A stretch of 64,000 nt of DNA from Nitrospira sp. SG-bin1 (GTDB taxonomy: Bacteria > Nitrospirota > Nitrospiria > Nitrospirales > Nitrospiraceae). The notes beneath the pieces were generated by a model. That model ran no database searches. It had not been told where the DNA came from and worked only from the letters and a program-made list of their open reading frames with translations. This document shows positions 26,401-34,331 of the stretch, in pieces. Position numbers and translations under genes: made by a program. Position 1 is the first letter of the stretch; each line of letters starts with the position of its first letter. Location of the stretch: contig LVWS01000016.1 of the NCBI GenBank assembly GCA_002083365.1, forward strand, positions 1 to 64,000, in the 5' to 3' direction.

Positions 26401-29400
26401 GGCGGAGGATGGACTCCAAGAACGCCGAAATTTTGCTCCATCGGCTCGCTTCATCCGCGTTCGGATGAGGGGTCGACCACGCTGGAGCGTTGACGAACAG
26501 ATTGACATAGAATGCATCCTGGTTCATGCCTCCTCCATTGATTCCTTTCCTCATATCGCTGGTCGACGGCCCTCTTCCCGCCATTGTCGCCTTCTCAAAC
26601 TCGGGCTTCACTTGCGCCAATCGGATCACAAACGCCTGTCGTTGGGCGATCGTACGTTCCACTACATCGGCCGGCATGGTATAGGATCGAGTCAGGCATC
26701 CTCTCTCTATCAAGTCGATCCAGCCCTCCAACACAAACGACCACTGACGACAGGCTTCCCAGTGCTTGTAGCCGGTTTCCCCGAAAGCTCGGCACAAGGC
26801 CGGCTCCTGCATCAGCAGCGTTACCGCCCGTCTGAAATCAGTTACAGGAAGCACCACACCACCGGCATGTTCATGCGCGGCGTCGCATGCGGGTGTCGCC
26901 ATCCACGGTAACCGGTGACTCATCGCTTCAAGGATGCATAAGGGAGAGGCTTCAGCATGCGAAGGCACCACCAGCACATTCGCCGCCTGCATGGCCGCCG
27001 CGATGCCCTGGGAAGGAAGCCCCGCGATATAGAGGACCTCCGGCCGCCCTGCCAACGCCTGCCGCACGCGTTCGACATACCGCACATCATCAGTGGGGTA
27101 ACCGACGACGACGAGTTTCGCGCCTTGCGGAACAGAGGCAAATGCGTCAAGTAGGCCCAAGTGATTTTTGACCGGGTAGAGGTTTGCAATATGGAGGATA
27201 AGAAATGTGTCCGATGAAATTCCGTATTCTTTGCGGAACTCGTCGCCGGATGATTGGGCTGAAATACCGTTTGGCAAATACGTGGTCTTGAGGCCATACT
27301 GACCGAAGAAGGAGGCATCGCAACCCTGTTCCGACAACACCACGATGTGATGGGCACGAGCCGCGAGTTGGACCACCAGGTCTTTGCCGTGGTTGATGGT
27401 GGGCAACAGATCGAGGATTTCTTTGTTCAACGTCGGCTGAAAGATCAATCGGGTCTTATTCGGCAACAATCCTGTCATTGCTCCATAGAACAGCCCATTG
27501 ACCGGTGCGCCCAACATCACACAGGCGTCGTATTTGCCGGAGCTGATAAGCCGCTCCACTTCCATCGCACAGACATGAATCGTTCCTTCTTGGCGATCAT
27601 GGGAAGACAGGGTAATGATCGAAAGTCCCCTGTGGGTCGTGACGCGACGATTGGGATTCGGATACGTGGCAATATCGACACGGTACTCACGACTTAACAG
27701 TCCGACTCCAAGCTCTTCGGCGACGCGCTCCACACCTCCAACCGCCGGCCAAAAATGCGGCGTCACAATCAGGGCTGATTTGATTCGCGCTTCGTCCTCC
27801 CGCTTCGATGGATAGTCCGACACGGCTGGCGCCAGCTTCCGAGCACACTGTTCCTTCCACTTCACCCGTTCCAGCGGAATCGGCCCGTGGGCGAGTGGCG
27901 CCTTGCGTGCCACGCCATACGATTGCGTCAACGGCGGATCAGTCAAAAACAACCGCCTGAACACATCGATCTCATGAAGATGATAGGCTCGGGCATCCTT
28001 CTCACGATCGGCTGCCAGCGGCGCGTTGATGATCCCGTGCACGGCGCCCAACAACGCGAAGAGCTGGAGCGGATCGCCGGTCTGGCGATAGGCGTCCGCC
28101 TTGCGACGAATGTCGGATGTCAAGACATTCCATTGCCGGATATCTTTCTCATACATCGTCTTGTACCGCCGGTAGATGCTGTCAACCGTGTAGGACGTGC
28201 CATGGCGACCTTTGACGTCCGGGTGGAGGATCCAGTGGATGCCGCGACGTCCCATCTGTTCCAAGAGATCCATCTCGCTGGCCTTGACGTCGTGAAACAC
28301 GAGTGTCTTCATAAGCGACGTCCGATAGATCTTGACTCCTTGAATCGGCAAACCGCGATCATCGTCAAACAAGTGGAAACAGATCATGCCGACGTTGTCC
28401 GGCGCCGCCGTCATGACCCCCTCCATCGAGGCCACGGCGTCCGGCTGCAGAATCATGTCCTCGTCGACCTGGATGAAGTATTCGGTCCGGCAATCTGCGA
28501 TCATTCGTTGAGCCGCTGCGCTGAAGGGGCTGACGTTTCGGATCATTTCCACTTTGAACGTCGTACCCTGCTGTGCATCCAACGCCGCCTTGCAGGCCGG
28601 AAAGACCGGATCGTCGACCGTGAGCACAAAGACCGTGGTGGCGGCGCGGATTTCATGATCGGATATGTCGGTAGTGGGTTGGACCAACGGTGGAGACGGG
28701 CGTGTATCCAGTACGGCTGTCTCCGCTGTGTCATGACAAACCCCGAGCGGTTGTTCTGTTTCGATCCACTCCAACCACTGCCGAGCTCGATGTTCAGCCG
28801 TATGCGACCGCAACAGCTCCGTGCGGGCGGCTTCGGCAAGGTTCCTGGCGTAGTCGATGTCGTGACCTATACGCTGGACATGTTCCTTCAGGACTGCCGG
28901 TCGATCCCTGGGATACAAAAGAATTTCTTGCCCTTCCTTAAACAACGCCTGCGTACGAGGCCGATCCGGAATCTTCCATGAGACGACAGGCCGACCGGCG
29001 GCCATGGCCTCCACGACACGCCCGGCATAGGATTGAAACAAGCTGGGAAGATTGACGATGGCACTCCAGGTCTTCAGGCTTGCCAACCAATTGGTGAAGA
29101 CGGCTTCTCTCAAACGACGCCACAGGCCCACGTACTCTGTGAGCGTGGCGAGATCGGGCCGCCATCCGGACCGCATCCGTTCATGCATCTGTTGATGGAG
29201 CGTATCGAACAGGCGGGGATAGTCGGTCTCAGTTTCCGGGGAAGGTGGATGGATCAGCAAAGCTTTCAGGTCAGGATCGGTCAACCAGGCATTCCGCTCT
29301 CCATAGACCTCCCCATAGAATGCGGCTTCGGAACGTGCGGGTCGATCGATGGATGCTGTGATGAAGCGCGACGGCACCGCCGAAGGCCAGAATAGCGCAT

Positions 29401-29860
29401 GAACCCGACCGCCTTGATTGAAGATGTCCGCATCGCTCTCATCCGCAGCCAAGACATGGGTACAATGCCGCACTTGTCGTTCGACAAACTCACGGCGTTC
29501 TCGCAAATGCGGCCATCGCCGACAGTCCTCTTCAGAGTACCGAAGGGATTCCATAATGAGGCCGACCCGTACCGGCGCCAGAGCGCCCACCCACTCCCAA
29601 AACGCATCTGAGTAGCGGTTGTGAACCAGCCACACCCAGACCTGATCAAACCGTTGGCCGGCAAGCAGGCCTTTCGCATGATGCACCCATGGCAACGACG
29701 CCCCGTCCGGGGTATCGCTGATCGCCGGGAGTACCACACACGCACATCCATTGGCCCGCAGACCCTCTTCAACGGCGAAACTCCCGAGATAGGACCATGC
29801 TTTTGCCTGGGCCCATCTCCCGAATTCCAGTTGTACTAATAAGACTTTCGGATTTCCCAT
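23402..29860 (-). CDS. giant multidomain glycosyltransferase/methyltransferase with TPR tail (2152 aa)
   Basis: One uninterrupted frame encodes at least six catalytic modules in order. Residues 1-365 are a CgeB-like GT-B. 405-690 are a GT-A-like domain (VDEDMILQPDA). 695-1055 are GT4 (PHFWPAVGGVERVAEELG, ANLYPVKNHLGLL). 1115-1345 are a SAM methyltransferase (LDVGCGRGWL). 1350-1590 are GT2 (VSVIVPTYNRPDRLQ, DDDD). 1610-1850 are GT2 (IIIPVCNRLELTRDC, NNDTIPQSGW). 1900-2152 are TPR-like helices. It is cytoplasmic, with no membrane segment. The start chosen is the ATG at 29858-29860, just after the radical SAM gene; an in-frame start at 29938 would overlap that gene. It could build a methylated glycan on flagellin with the TPR tail gripping the acceptor; this is an inference. 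Confidence 0.93.
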   Translation of the reverse strand: MGNPKVLLVQLEFGRWAQAKAWSYLGSFAVEEGLRANGCACVVLPAISDTPDGASLPWVHHAKGLLAGQRFDQVWVWLVHNRYSDAFWEWVGALAPVRVGLIMESLRYSEEDCRRWPHLRERREFVERQVRHCTHVLAADESDADIFNQGGRVHALFWPSAVPSRFITASIDRPARSEAAFYGEVYGERNAWLTDPDLKALLIHPPSPETETDYPRLFDTLHQQMHERMRSGWRPDLATLTEYVGLWRRLREAVFTNWLASLKTWSAIVNLPSLFQSYAGRVVEAMAAGRPVVSWKIPDRPRTQALFKEGQEILLYPRDRPAVLKEHVQRIGHDIDYARNLAEAARTELLRSHTAEHRARQWLEWIETEQPLGVCHDTAETAVLDTRPSPPLVQPTTDISDHEIRAATTVFVLTVDDPVFPACKAALDAQQGTTFKVEMIRNVSPFSAAAQRMIADCRTEYFIQVDEDMILQPDAVASMEGVMTAAPDNVGMICFHLFDDDRGLPIQGVKIYRTSLMKTLVFHDVKASEMDLLEQMGRRGIHWILHPDVKGRHGTSYTVDSIYRRYKTMYEKDIRQWNVLTSDIRRKADAYRQTGDPLQLFALLGAVHGIINAPLAADREKDARAYHLHEIDVFRRLFLTDPPLTQSYGVARKAPLAHGPIPLERVKWKEQCARKLAPAVSDYPSKREDEARIKSALIVTPHFWPAVGGVERVAEELGVGLLSREYRVDIATYPNPNRRVTTHRGLSIITLSSHDRQEGTIHVCAMEVERLISSGKYDACVMLGAPVNGLFYGAMTGLLPNKTRLIFQPTLNKEILDLLPTINHGKDLVVQLAARAHHIVVLSEQGCDASFFGQYGLKTTYLPNGISAQSSGDEFRKEYGISSDTFLILHIANLYPVKNHLGLLDAFASVPQGAKLVVVGYPTDDVRYVERVRQALAGRPEVLYIAGLPSQGIAAAMQAANVLVVPSHAEASPLCILEAMSHRLPWMATPACDAAHEHAGGVVLPVTDFRRAVTLLMQEPALCRAFGETGYKHWEACRQWSFVLEGWIDLIERGCLTRSYTMPADVVERTIAQRQAFVIRLAQVKPEFEKATMAGRGPSTSDMRKGINGGGMNQDAFYVNLFVNAPAWSTPHPNADEASRWSKISAFLESILRRARQLEPNKQLRMLDVGCGRGWLTNLAAGYGTCEGIEPVSGVVDWGRKLFPHLRLEVGTAEDVFKRPDFAPYDVVLSSEVIEHVPHGQKETFLAQLARLLKPDGYLILTTPRGEAWEQWKTIAPPNQPVEDWVTEDQLRVLFASQGFSEVGLERIYVQPSSLRNIPAPTPADLRSMNLLPIYQVWACQRTTNPAPIPITRAPKVSVIVPTYNRPDRLQTALESLAAQTYQDFEVIVVNDAGCEVESVIDARADRHRIMTIRHDRNRGLAAARNSGLRLAKGAYIAYLDDDDRYLPSHLETLVGYLDRHECRVAYTDAWRVHERKVNGVYVETARDVPYSSEFSPADLLISNYFPVLCVMHARQCLDDVGCFDESLFAHEDWDLWIRMATRFPFKHLAVLTAEFTWRNDGTSMTSGTIDTYRRTTEIIYRKYAPYAERNATIREAQQRHLQRFRVDASAKSYVCSIIIPVCNRLELTRDCLTALSQIGNQPEYEVIIVDNGSTDGTQEFLAELKGDVQIIRNEENVGFAKACNRGARVARGQYLVFLNNDTIPQSGWLSSLVSEVDAHQEVGIVGSKLLYPNGTIQHAGVVRDLEHRLPYHIYKNLPADHPAVNQRREFQIVTAACLLIRRALFEEVEGFDEGYMNGFEDADLCLKVRERGYAVVYQPRSVVVHLESQTSGRKLHDDQNATRFLDRWGSQWWAVDEDRHFYVDGYKLQRILRNDQLGGDIVLIEDVKDGASWAHVAAVQSAALKKDWDAVKRELGFVENWPSDQYVLSWGAMVAERLQESDSRAKFLSRYVTLVDAPTERLALIRTLLEQKRLADADEHLRILLAASPDHEEALLMKGILCMQREQYEQAEGAFGSALQEGADRKKCLMGMGMAAMGRAYTQGAWERFLQVLEENPDDAEAAHWLLRAGTAQNRWDELSRHLREYLLRNPGDLAIRFALGGVLVRGEQMEAARQEYETLRALAPTFDGLSELGQAISAKQAVSVMETAHP

Positions 29861-29894
29861 ACGATCCCGTTGTCCGCCGGCTGGTTTCTTTGCA

Positions 29895-31781
29895 TCACGC
29901 CGCAAGCTTTTTTCGTAGGTTGTCGACCAACCGGTCAAACTCGATCAAGGCTGGATGAAACTTGAATTGTCCTCGGTTGACGTCATAGTACGTCACGGCG
30001 GCATGATATGATCGTTGTTCACACATGGTGACCAGGCGGTCTAAGAATGTGCGCACCTCTTCCGGCGTCCGTTCGCATGGATCCCTATTCTCGCCGCCTC
30101 CTGTTGCCTCAACAGTCTGGCCGAAAGGACATTCCTCCTTGTCGGGAGTCTCCGCCTCAAGCGGCAACAGCAGTTCCCCGTCCTTTGCAATCGGCAGATT
30201 GAGTCGGACACGCTTGCAGCAATGTTCGCAGCCCGTCACGACTTGAAGGCCGTGCCTGCGAACGTGCTCGGGCTCCGTCAATTCGACGTATGAGAAGCTC
30301 CGTTTGCAATGGGGGCATTCGGCAAAGAGCTCCCAAAACTGGCGACTGCTATTCATCGTCATACGATTGTGAATAGCCCGGTGCACGACACGAGCCACGT
30401 CCACCGTCTGGCAGAACGGCAGCGCATCGAATGCGATGATCGCCCGCAAATATCCAATCCATTGCGCGTCGGGTATCTGGGTCATGTTAAACGGAACTTG
30501 GTCGATCGTTTGGTAGAACTTCAATTTGTCCGGCATCAGACCCATCTCTTGGCAGACACCGTACAGACCGCTGCCTGGGTAGGGTTGAATGCTGCTCATG
30601 AAACAGTGGATGTCTGCGCAATAAGTCCGATAGAACGTCAGGGTCTCGGATATCGTCTCAGGAGTTTCGGCCGGATCGCCAAAGATGAAATTGCCTCCGA
30701 ATCCGATTTCGGCTTGGTCTGCCAAGGCGATGGCCTCGGCATACTGCTCGGGCTGTGTGCCTTTTTTCATACTTTTCAGTACGCGCTTGCTGGCGCTTTC
30801 CATGCCGTAACTGAAGTAGGAACACCCCGCCTGCTTGGCCAGCTTGAGACTGTCGAGATTGAGCCTGGCATTGGCATGCGTTTGGAACATCCAATTGAAG
30901 TCCCATCCATATCGTTCTCGATATTCGATCAGCGAGCGGCAGAATTCATCCAGCTTCTGCTTGTTCACAGCAAACAATTCATCGAGGACGATGAGGATAT
31001 TGAAGTGATAGCGGTCATAGAGCTGCTTGATCTCCTCCATGACGTTCTCTGTCGTGCGGGCCCGGTACTTCGCCCGTCCCCCATGCCCATGCAAACAAAA
31101 CGTGCAGGCGAACGGGCACTCCCGTGCGGATACGATCGGCATGATTCGAGGATCCTTGCGATAAAACCTATACAAGGGACGGGACGCCAATGAAGCCTCC
31201 AACATCCCTTCGACGTCGAACATTGAATAATCAGGGAAAGGTTGCTCATTCAGATCCCGTCCAAATTTAAGATTCTTTTCTGTGAGTACCAAATGACCTT
31301 CTTTCTGGTAGCAAAGATTTGGAACGGCGTTGAGATCTCCTTTTCCTTCAAGTGCGTCTGCCAGCATCACGATTGTGTCGTCGGCTTCACCAGCAAGAGA
31401 GTAATCCGGTTTGAGCGTTGAATGAATAAACTCCTGGTCGTACGTGATGATCGATCCGCCCATGACCACCGGCGTGGACGGAGCATAATGGCGGATGATG
31501 TGCAAGGCATCGTGCAGAAACTTGAAGTCGGTGCAAAGACCCCCGATTCCGATCAAATCCGGCTTCGCATCGGCAATGGCTTGCGCGATCTTCTTGTGGA
31601 TCATATCCATGGCCGACGGATACCCCGGTGCATTGTTGGGGTTACACCCGAACACCTGAAGACCAGCGGCCTTCAAGGTCGCAGCGATATACGCAAATCC
31701 ACTCGCGAAATCGCATGGCGCCAAGAAGGAGGGATACTGGGTCGTATAGCGGTATGTCGGCGGTATCAATAACACCTTCAT
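29895..31781 (-). CDS. B12-binding-type radical SAM protein with C-terminal zinc-ribbon
   Basis: This 628-residue protein has an N-terminal cobalamin-binding-like Rossmann domain (~1-145, though the DxHxxG cobalamin ligand motif is not evident). A radical SAM domain has cluster cysteines C222, C226 and C229 (CPFACTFC). C-terminal CPHC and CEHC pairs (~480-520) look like a zinc ribbon. The family includes methyltransferases and other radical enzymes acting on unreactive carbons. It is the first gene of the modification island, 34 bases before the giant glycosyltransferase, so it may modify a sugar or residue of flagellin. Start is at the ATG 31779-31781. Confidence 0.9.
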   Translation of the reverse strand: MKVLLIPPTYRYTTQYPSFLAPCDFASGFAYIAATLKAAGLQVFGCNPNNAPGYPSAMDMIHKKIAQAIADAKPDLIGIGGLCTDFKFLHDALHIIRHYAPSTPVVMGGSIITYDQEFIHSTLKPDYSLAGEADDTIVMLADALEGKGDLNAVPNLCYQKEGHLVLTEKNLKFGRDLNEQPFPDYSMFDVEGMLEASLASRPLYRFYRKDPRIMPIVSARECPFACTFCLHGHGGRAKYRARTTENVMEEIKQLYDRYHFNILIVLDELFAVNKQKLDEFCRSLIEYRERYGWDFNWMFQTHANARLNLDSLKLAKQAGCSYFSYGMESASKRVLKSMKKGTQPEQYAEAIALADQAEIGFGGNFIFGDPAETPETISETLTFYRTYCADIHCFMSSIQPYPGSGLYGVCQEMGLMPDKLKFYQTIDQVPFNMTQIPDAQWIGYLRAIIAFDALPFCQTVDVARVVHRAIHNRMTMNSSRQFWELFAECPHCKRSFSYVELTEPEHVRRHGLQVVTGCEHCCKRVRLNLPIAKDGELLLPLEAETPDKEECPFGQTVEATGGGENRDPCERTPEEVRTFLDRLVTMCEQRSYHAAVTYYDVNRGQFKFHPALIEFDRLVDNLRKKLAA

Positions 31782-32087
31782 CCTGCACCTCATGTCATCA
31801 AAAACATGTCACACGGTATCGCATCGACCCGTAGATGATTCCTGTGCCATTCCGTCCCAACGGTACAGGACAACAGTCCAATCAGTGATACCCACTGTCG
31901 GTGTCATGGATGTGAGGGAATCATCAAGATCTGTGCCATCCACGATCAACCGTGAGACTGGCACATTTCAGTGAGAATGCGTACTGACTACAGGTCGTGA
32001 GTGCTGGCCCGGCAAATTCTGCCGGTCATGATTGGGTGGCACGAGGAAACCTTTGACCGGTTCGGAAGATGTATGAACAGTGATGAT
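31782..32087. other. intergenic region with inverted repeats
   Basis: This 306-base stretch lies between the YcgR-like gene and the radical SAM gene, both on the minus strand. It contains a perfect inverted repeat CCGGCA-5-TGCCGG near 32010-32025 and a GTGCCA/TGGCAC pair about 20 bases apart near 31935-31965. No coding frame is convincing. It probably holds the end of the YcgR transcript and the promoter of the glycosylation island. No clear sigma-28 or sigma-54 site was found. Confidence 0.5.
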
Positions 32088-32819
32088 TTACCCGGCTCCG
32101 AGCAGCTCATTCCCCTGGGATCGCTGAAAAACACATTGCTCGACCGCCTGCCGCACGGATCCGCCCCACCCGCGATACTCGATGTACTCCAGCTCGTTGA
32201 ATCGAAACTCGAGGCCGATCATCTCACTGCCATCGCGCGTGTCGGCGTTCTTCACCATCCCAGTCAGATTGGTGATATGTCCCAGTCCCGGCAATTCGAA
32301 CTCCAGGCGAACCGTGGCGCCCGGACAAAGCCATGCAGGTCTTCGAACCAATGCCACGCTGCATCCTCCCCCGCTGAGGTCCTTCAACAAACCGCCGAAA
32401 TAGTTGCTTGTAGGGAGCACGGAGTCGGAAGCGCTCTCATGATCAGCCCGCATCAATAGAATCGGTTCGTTGGTTGGCACACGAAGATGTTTCCGCAAAT
32501 GCATTTCCTCCACGGCCTTCGGATAGGCGACGAACAGCAACGGCACCGGTGAGGTCATGAAATCACGGATTTCACTCCGATACCCGACCAACTTGCCATC
32601 ATGAAGATAACTGACGGTGCAAGGAGTGCCTCCCGTGATCAGTTGATCATGACCGAGCTGAAGCGGCCATTCGCAAACGATCCAGGCGTGATCCTTCCAG
32701 CCGAGAAGTGTCGTGCCGTACATGACCTTCTGTTGTTCAAGCAGAAGGGATAGTTTCAGAGGAAGCCCGACCGATAAAAACGATTCCGCGGGAGGAACAG
32801 ACACGACAATATCGTTCAT
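32088..32819 (-). CDS. YcgR-like PilZ protein (flagellar brake type)
   Basis: This 243-residue protein has a YcgR-type N-terminal beta domain (~15-105) followed by a PilZ domain. The c-di-GMP ligands are intact: R109xxxR113 (RKHLR) and D147xS149xxG152 (DLSGGG). YcgR proteins bind c-di-GMP and then slow or bias the flagellar motor. A strong sigma-28-like promoter lies 50 bases upstream, which makes it a late flagellar gene. It is divergent from the HD-GYP gene. Assignment to the YcgR architecture is good; actual brake function is inferred. Confidence 0.9.
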   Translation of the reverse strand: MNDIVVSVPPAESFLSVGLPLKLSLLLEQQKVMYGTTLLGWKDHAWIVCEWPLQLGHDQLITGGTPCTVSYLHDGKLVGYRSEIRDFMTSPVPLLFVAYPKAVEEMHLRKHLRVPTNEPILLMRADHESASDSVLPTSNYFGGLLKDLSGGGCSVALVRRPAWLCPGATVRLEFELPGLGHITNLTGMVKNADTRDGSEMIGLEFRFNELEYIEYRGWGGSVRQAVEQCVFQRSQGNELLGAG

Positions 32820-32868
32820 ACCCGTCGTTCCCCGATAATCATCCGACCTTAACCGACTCTGATGATCC

Positions 32869-32895
32869 CTATCGGAATGTCACCGATAGACTTGA
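32869..32895 (-). promoter_or_regulatory. sigma-28 promoter of the YcgR-like gene
   Basis: The minus strand reads TCAAGTCT, 11 nt, TCCGATAG, with spacing and core identical to the flagellin promoter. The predicted leader is about 43 nt. Confidence 0.72.
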
Positions 32896-32964
32896 GGCTG
32901 AACAGCACGATGAAAGCAGTCGGGACGGAACCGATCTCAACACGTCACGATTCACTGGTAACGA

Positions 32965-32992
32965 TCAAGTTTGACGCCGGCTTCGCCGATAA
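32965..32992 (+). promoter_or_regulatory. sigma-28 promoter of the HD-GYP / hybrid kinase operon
   Basis: The plus strand reads TCAAGTTT, 12 nt, GCCGATAA. The -10 is a perfect FliA consensus. It lies about 65 bases before the HD-GYP start and about 70 bases from the opposing YcgR promoter. The site falls inside a longer open frame that begins at 32862, which supports the later start at 33060. Confidence 0.75.
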
Positions 32993-33059
32993 CACCCAGG
33001 GATCTCTCTACCGTCGGCAAGTCCGACCGGAGACCCTTCTGACTTGGAGCCCAAGGCCT

Positions 33060-34331
33060 ATGGCGATAAAACGTATCCCTATCGAGCGATTAACCCCCGG
33101 CATGTTCATCACCGAAATGGATGTCCCCTGGTATCGAACCCCATTTTTCTCTCACAAACGACTCATCAAGGACCTCCAGACCATCCAACTCATGAAGCAG
33201 CATGGGATCAAGATGGTCACCATCGATACCAGCAAAGGGGCGGATGTCCCTTCGTCATCGGAGTCATTACCGAACACACAGAATACGCAGCACGCCTCGG
33301 CCTCATCCCTTCCCAACCCGGACCCCCCTTCTCCAGACCCAAAGGCGGGACGTACGGCTGAGGCGAAATCCGATGATCATTCTGTCACGGTGGTCTATGC
33401 ACAGGCGCAAGAAGCGGTTGAACGCATCTTCAAGGACCTCGAGCGGGGAATTCCTCCGTCTCCCGAGACGACCAAAGCCATTGTGTCAAACGTACTGGGA
33501 CAAGTACTCAGTGACCGCGCCGCGATGGCGACCCAAGTCGCCATCCAAAAAATTAAGCAGTTCGACCGTTCCCTGACGGCTCATGCGTTGGACACCTGCA
33601 TTCTGTCACTCGTGGTAGCCATCGAGAGCGGACTGGATCAACCGACACAAGAATTGGCCGGCATGGGGGCGCTACTCCACGACGCGGGGTACGTCCGTCT
33701 GCCACGCAATCTTGTTCGCAAGCGTGAGGAATGCAGCGGAAAGGATAAGACCCTGCTCGAACAACATTGCAAACTCGGCGTCGCACTCCTCTCCGAGCAC
33801 TCCGACATGCATGAGGACGTCTTGCGCATCGTCAGGGAACACCATGAGCGGGCCGATGGAAACGGGTTTCCAGCACGTCTTGGACACGATCAGATTTCCC
33901 GCTTGGCGCAGATCGTCGGCATCGTCGATTTTTATGACGGCATGGTCAGTCGACGCGGTGCCCGTCCGGCAATGATACCCCATGATGCGGTTCGGCAGCT
34001 GTTCTTGGCTGGAGAACAAGGACATTTCGAAAAATCTCTTGTGGAGATCATGATTCGGAGCATCGGAGTCTACCCGGTCGGAAGCCTCATCAGACTCAAC
34101 ACCGGAGAACAAGCGGTCGTGGTCGGCGTCAACCCTCAACAACGGCTGAAACCTCTGGTAAAGGTCACGACCGACCCACAAGGAGGCTCCTATGCGAGGC
34201 CGATCGAGCTGGACTTGGCGGCACCATCCCCCGATCACACCGTGCGAACCGTGCTGCGCGTCCTAGATCCGACGAAAGAACGAGTCAACATCGGTATACA
34301 CCTTGATCAAACCCTCTCCGAAGTCGCATGA
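33060..34331 (+). CDS. HD-GYP domain protein (probable c-di-GMP phosphodiesterase)
   Basis: This 423-residue protein has an N-terminal DUF3391-like domain (PIERLTPGMFITEMDVPWYR, residues ~5-60), a variable linker, and an HD-GYP domain (~165-370). The metal site H207-D208 (LLHDAGYV) and the HHERADGNGFP motif are visible, with GYP changed to GFP (269-271). HD-GYP enzymes hydrolyse c-di-GMP. I chose the ATG at 33060, because upstream in-frame sequence contains the promoter. It overlaps the hybrid kinase gene by four bases. Activity is likely but not certain given the GFP variant. Confidence 0.92.
   Translation: MAIKRIPIERLTPGMFITEMDVPWYRTPFFSHKRLIKDLQTIQLMKQHGIKMVTIDTSKGADVPSSSESLPNTQNTQHASASSLPNPDPPSPDPKAGRTAEAKSDDHSVTVVYAQAQEAVERIFKDLERGIPPSPETTKAIVSNVLGQVLSDRAAMATQVAIQKIKQFDRSLTAHALDTCILSLVVAIESGLDQPTQELAGMGALLHDAGYVRLPRNLVRKREECSGKDKTLLEQHCKLGVALLSEHSDMHEDVLRIVREHHERADGNGFPARLGHDQISRLAQIVGIVDFYDGMVSRRGARPAMIPHDAVRQLFLAGEQGHFEKSLVEIMIRSIGVYPVGSLIRLNTGEQAVVVGVNPQQRLKPLVKVTTDPQGGSYARPIELDLAAPSPDHTVRTVLRVLDPTKERVNIGIHLDQTLSEVA

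Noticed and set aside
27887..28981. 364-codon plus-strand frame within the giant glycosyltransferase gene
   Set aside because: Antisense of a continuous frame with clear enzyme motifs; no independent support.
32862..33059. 66-residue N-terminal extension of the HD-GYP protein
   Set aside because: The segment contains a sigma-28-like promoter and no conserved residues; the DUF3391-like domain begins right after the ATG at 33060.
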